Shown in pieces: positions 60,632-64,000 of a DNA stretch of 64,000 bases; the stretch's first letter is position 1; each line of letters starts with the position of its first letter. The DNA comes from Notolepis coatsorum (taxonomy: Eukaryota > Chordata > Actinopteri > Aulopiformes > Paralepididae). Location: positions 154,356,177 to 154,420,176 of the forward strand of contig OZ020590.1 in assembly GCA_963971535.1 (NCBI GenBank), in the 5' to 3' direction. The notes beneath the pieces are model-generated. The model ran no database searches, was not told where the DNA came from, and saw only the letters and a list, made by a program, of their open reading frames with translations. The position numbers and the translations under genes are program-made.

Positions 60632-60965
60632 AGTGATTGATTGATTGAAAATATTATTAACAGATTGCAGAATGGGTACAGTACAGTACGGCTCAATACA
60701 CACAATTGTTAAGGGGATGCAGACCAGAGAAAGACTTCCGTCTTGTTTACATCAGGGTCCCCCATTTTCAATTCATCATAAATGTAGTTCCCTCCCCCTT
60801 GTATATATTTACTGTATGTCACAAATGTAACAGTACTGCATTGAGTATGTCATAAATGTCATTATGAATTGAAAATGGGGGACCCTGATGTAAACAAGAC
60901 GAAACTGTACTGTACCCATTCTGCAATCTGTTAATAAAGTTTTCAATCAATCAATCAATCAATCC
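60632..60965. mobile_element. Two LINE family C tails in inverted, tail-outward arrangement
   Basis: Positions 60632-60783 form a minus-strand tail ((TTGA)n at the low end). Positions 60855-60965 form a plus-strand tail ending (ATCA)n. Both contain the phrase atgggggaccctgatg or its complement. The two 5' sides face each other across about 70 bp. Confidence 0.85.
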
Positions 60966-61546
60966 CGCACAGTGCAATACTCCAATTCAGCCATTGGCAA
61001 TTCAGCCATTGGGTGGGTGGCGCTGCTGAGCGGGCCTGTGACGGCCTGACAGCATGGGGACAGAGAGAGCTGGGCTGTTGTTCTGCAGATGGATGCTTCT
61101 CACACAGACCGCAAATAAACGAACGCTTATAAAATGATTTAATAGGCTAAACTTCGTTTAAAATTCTTTATTTTACACTTGTTTATTCTATTTGAATTTT
61201 GTCGACATAATGCTATGTGGCCCGACTAGATCCATGACTCCGTTGCGATACAAATGAATTATCTATAAAAGTGGCTATCTTTGAAATCCACTGCTGTGGC
61301 GAGCCTGGGGCGAGCCTTTATCGCTACCGGGGAAACATAGGGGGAACATAGGACCCGGGGAACATAGAACCCTTTTGGAACATGGGAAACATAGGGGGAA
61401 CATAGGACCCGAGGCATGGCGCAATGCAGTCTGTCGATCCAGTCCCACGAACGGCAACTCCATTCAGTCCCGGGCCCCCCTCCCCCCAGACCCCCCGCGG
61501 GCCCTAAGGCGGCTGCCTCGGCTGCCCCGCCTATATCGCGCCCCTG
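60966..61546. mobile_element. Region ending in a hAT-like terminus
   Basis: The right boundary reads, inverted, CAGGGGCGCGATATAGGCGG, a common hAT-type end in fish. No matching left end was identified, so the true extent is uncertain. It contains a short tandem phrase gggaaacatagggggaacat (about 61330-61405). Confidence 0.4.
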
Positions 61547-62068
61547 TACCAGGCCCAAGTACCAGGCCACTATGCTGGGGAACCAGGCCCGAGTACTATG
61601 CCACTCTTCTGGGGTACCATGCCACTCTGCTGGGGTACCAGGCCCAAGTACCATGCCACTCTGCTGGGGTACCAGGCCCATGTACCAGGCCACTATGGTG
61701 GGGTACCAGGCCCAAGTACCAGGCCACTCTGCTGGGGAACCAGGCCCGAGTACCAAGCCACTATGCTGGGGAACCAGGCCCGAGTACCAGGCTACTATGC
61801 TGGGGAACCAGGCCCGAGTACCAGGCCACTATGATGGGGAACCAGGCCCGAGTACCAGGCTACTATGCTGGGGAACCAGGCCCGAGTACCAGGCCACTAT
61901 GATGGGGAACCAGGCCCGAGTACCAGGCCACTATGCTGGGGAACCAGGCCCGAGTACCAGGCCACTATGATGGGGAACCAGGCCACTATGATGGGGAACC
62001 AGGCCCGAGTACCAGGCCACTCTGCTGGGGTACCAGGGCAGAGTACCAGGCCACTATGCTGGGGAACT
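61547..62068. repeat. 34-bp minisatellite, about 15 units
   Basis: Units contain ctgctggggtaccaggccca and agtaccaggccact, with a measured period of 34 bp and some shortened units. Because 34 is not a multiple of three, every frame cycles with a 34-residue period. Open frames on both strands are by-products. Confidence 0.95.
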
Positions 62069-62337
62069 ATGCTGCATTGCTGCAGTGATGTTCCTCGCGT
62101 TGTGGTGCAGACACGCCATAAAGTCCCCCTCAACTCCTGACTTGGCTTCTTTTAACCGTTCCACGAGGTGGTCTGCTGTATGCCGACCCGGCAAGCTTCT
62201 CGTTAGCAACACCGCAGTGGTGATTTGTGATGTAGTGCCAATCTAAACTTACCCTGCAGACTGAGGTACAGCGTACTGTAATTCAATCGTGGCATTCACT
62301 GTCCTAGGACAGGCTATGTAATAGACATTAAGATAAG
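62069..62337. other. Intergenic, nothing recognised
   Basis: No supported gene or element. Confidence 0.5.
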
Positions 62338-62856
62338 ATAAGATATTCCTTTATTGATCCCCTTGGGGAAATTCAGGCATCATGGGGGATGGGGGGTACA
62401 GGTAGTAAAAACAACACAAGCAGTGTAAACAAATAAGTCAATATAATTTACTATCTAACTAACTGAAATATACAGTATTCACAGTGTCACATAAGGTGCA
62501 GTATGCATGAGGTAGTGTTATAATTTACTGTCTAACTAACTGAAGTATACAGCATTGACAGTATCACAGTATTCACATAAGGTGTACATAAGGTATGCAT
62601 AAGGTAGTGTTATTGTCCTCCTTGGGTTCCTATTAGTTCGAGTTGGATGTCTGGCAGCAGTCCCTGCCCACTGTTGTGGAGCCTGATGGCCGCTGGTATG
62701 AAGGCCTGTCCGAGGCGGTTAGTTGAGTGTCGGGGGGGTATGGGTCTGTGGCTGAACGTGCTTCTCATCTTGACTAGCTCGTCGTAGAGGGGGTGGGAGG
62801 GATTCTCCAGGATAGCAGCCAGCTTCCTTCTCATCCCTCTCTCTGCCATCACCTCT
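62338..62856 (-). mobile_element. LINE ORF2 C-terminus and 3' UTR
   Basis: A minus-strand frame 62852-62610 reads ENPSHPLYDELVKMRSTFSH, then IPPRHSTNRLGQAFIPAAIR and LHNS, ending at a stop. This is a typical C-terminal block of fish LINE ORF2 (HPL..., R..FS.R, R..F.P.AI.L.N). The 3' UTR includes, on the plus strand, cctttattgatccccttggg and a (TAAGA)n tail at 62333-62350. 5'-truncated. The clade (Rex/L2-like) is an inference. Confidence 0.8.
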
Positions 62857-62893
62857 ATCTAGTCTGACCAGTTCGACTCCCACCACGGAGCTA

Positions 62894-63150
62894 GTCAAGT
62901 CAAGTCAAGTCAAGAGTTTTATTTGTCACGGCATACAAGTATACAGTGAAATGCGGGGAGTCATGCCTGCAGCGATTGTGCAATAATACAGTAATAAGAA
63001 TAGGATGAGAATAAGACATTTGTGCAATAATACAAGTAATAAGAATAAGACATAACAGGTATATGTACATAACGTTTACAAAAAGCATGGTAGACATGCT
63101 AAGGTCCTGCGATAGTGCAATACACTGTTAGCTACGGATGAGGCACTGCA
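62894..63150 (-). mobile_element. LINE 3' UTR with (TCAAG)n tail
   Basis: Tandem tcaag at 62894-62916, then agttttatttgtcacggcat and gtatacagtgaaatgcgggg, a familiar fish LINE tail. The coding part is absent. Confidence 0.65.
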
Positions 63151-63174
63151 TCTTATGTACACTACTACTATACA

Positions 63175-64000
63175 ATGCTATACTATACAATCTACAGTTA
63201 TACTATGTGTCCTTATGCTAGCTTGCTATATCCATCTGTTTACTATACAAGAACCATTCCCGTTCTTGTTTTTAAAGTGACCTTTTCATTGTGTAAAGTG
63301 ACCGTTGAGTGTGAGCCATGTACATGTCAAAATACTTCCCAAAGGTCAGTGAATACCACGATCACAACACCAGAGGGAGCTCCACAAATCATGTAAAACC
63401 CAGATTCGGCTCAAACAAGGGACTAAACACGTTTCGCAATTATGCCACAACAATGTGGAACGCCCTACCCAAAGCTGTAAAGGAATGTGAATCACTACCC
63501 ACCTTCAAAAACACTCTCAAAGAACACCTACGGGAGACTGCAATTCAAAACTGGCCCCTACAAATGTCCTAACCCAGTTGTACAATAAAGACCAAGCATG
63601 GCTTTGTCAGTATTCCAATGTACAGCCCCACCCAACCCCACCCCACCTACCCAACCTCCTCCAATGTACAGTTTCTATGTCAAATGTATGTCAGTATTCC
63701 AATGTACAGTGTCCCCCCCCCCCACCTCCAATGTACAGCCCCACCCCACCTACCCAACCTCCCCCAATGCACAGTTTCTATGTCAAATGTATATACACTA
63801 TTTTTCTGGATTTTTTTAGTATCACAAACAGTACTGTATTTGAAAATCTGGTATGTCATAAATGTATAGATGTAGCAGTACTGTCTATCTGTATGTCGTG
63901 TGTGTCATATGATGAATTGAAAATGGGGGACCCTGATGGAAACAAGACGAAAGTCTTTCTCAGGTCTGCATCCTCTTAACAATTGTATGTATTGAGCTGT
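63175..64000 (+). mobile_element. LINE family C: ORF2 C-terminus and 3' UTR, runs off right edge
   Basis: The plus-strand frame 63318-63572 reads YHDHNTRGSSTNHVKPRFGS, then NKGLNTFRNYATTMWNALPK and LPTFKNTLKEHLRE, ending at a stop. This is the standard C-terminal block of CR1/L2/Jockey-group LINEs (NTR, G...F.Y.A...WN.LP, F...L..HL). The 3' UTR has a duplicated, C-rich segment (63610-63790, about 2.5 units with ccaatgtacag) and the family C block at 63910. The (ATCA)n tail lies outside the window. The intact C-terminal frame suggests a young copy. Confidence 0.85.

Noticed and set aside
61259-62140. Proline/glycine-rich frames on both strands over the 34-bp array
   Set aside because: The 34-residue periodicity is the product of a 34-bp unit read in a rotating frame.

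Overview
The window looks like an intergenic or heterochromatic stretch of a teleost (ray-finned fish) genome. No host protein-coding gene can be supported. The evidence for a fish is the repeat content: tRNA-headed SINEs, LINE 3' ends of types common in fish, many hAT-type elements with 8-bp target duplications, a piggyBac-like element at TTAA, a Gypsy-type LTR element, and abundant microsatellites. I cannot name the species.

Layout. 1-3.6 kb: degraded LINE pieces, a (TAGA)n tract and short interspersed repeats. 3650-10259: a nested set of DNA transposons bounded by a CAGGGGCGG terminal inverted repeat (TIR) with a near-perfect 8-bp target site duplication (TSD). Inside are a 290-bp element with 55-bp perfect TIRs, a 185-bp inverted repeat, and two 5S rRNA-derived segments. 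10.56-35.08 kb: one 24.5-kb tandem array of 42/39-bp units, about 600 copies, with kilobase higher-order repeats that are nearly identical. 35.2-46.6 kb: a TG/CG tract, SINE and LINE pieces, a piggyBac-like element (37660-39028), a 30-bp minisatellite (42156-43335), hAT-type MITEs, and (CAA)n and (TAA)n tracts.

46688-53358: a very young, complete-looking non-autonomous Gypsy-type LTR element. It has giant LTRs (2869 and 2691 bp), a 1.1-kb non-coding interior and a 5-bp TSD. 53.5-58.9 kb: a hAT relic carrying two SINEs, then a three-level nest (SINE split by a hAT, itself split by a second hAT that carries an exon-like fragment also present at 39 kb). 59-64 kb: (TG)n, inverted LINE tails, a 34-bp minisatellite and three LINE 3' regions, the last running off the right edge.

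There is no pathway or operon logic here. The interest lies in the architecture: layered amplification of the satellite, nested transposons whose insertion order can be read from TSDs, 5S rRNA sequence carried inside a transposon nest, and LTRs that differ by exactly two internal 89-bp units.
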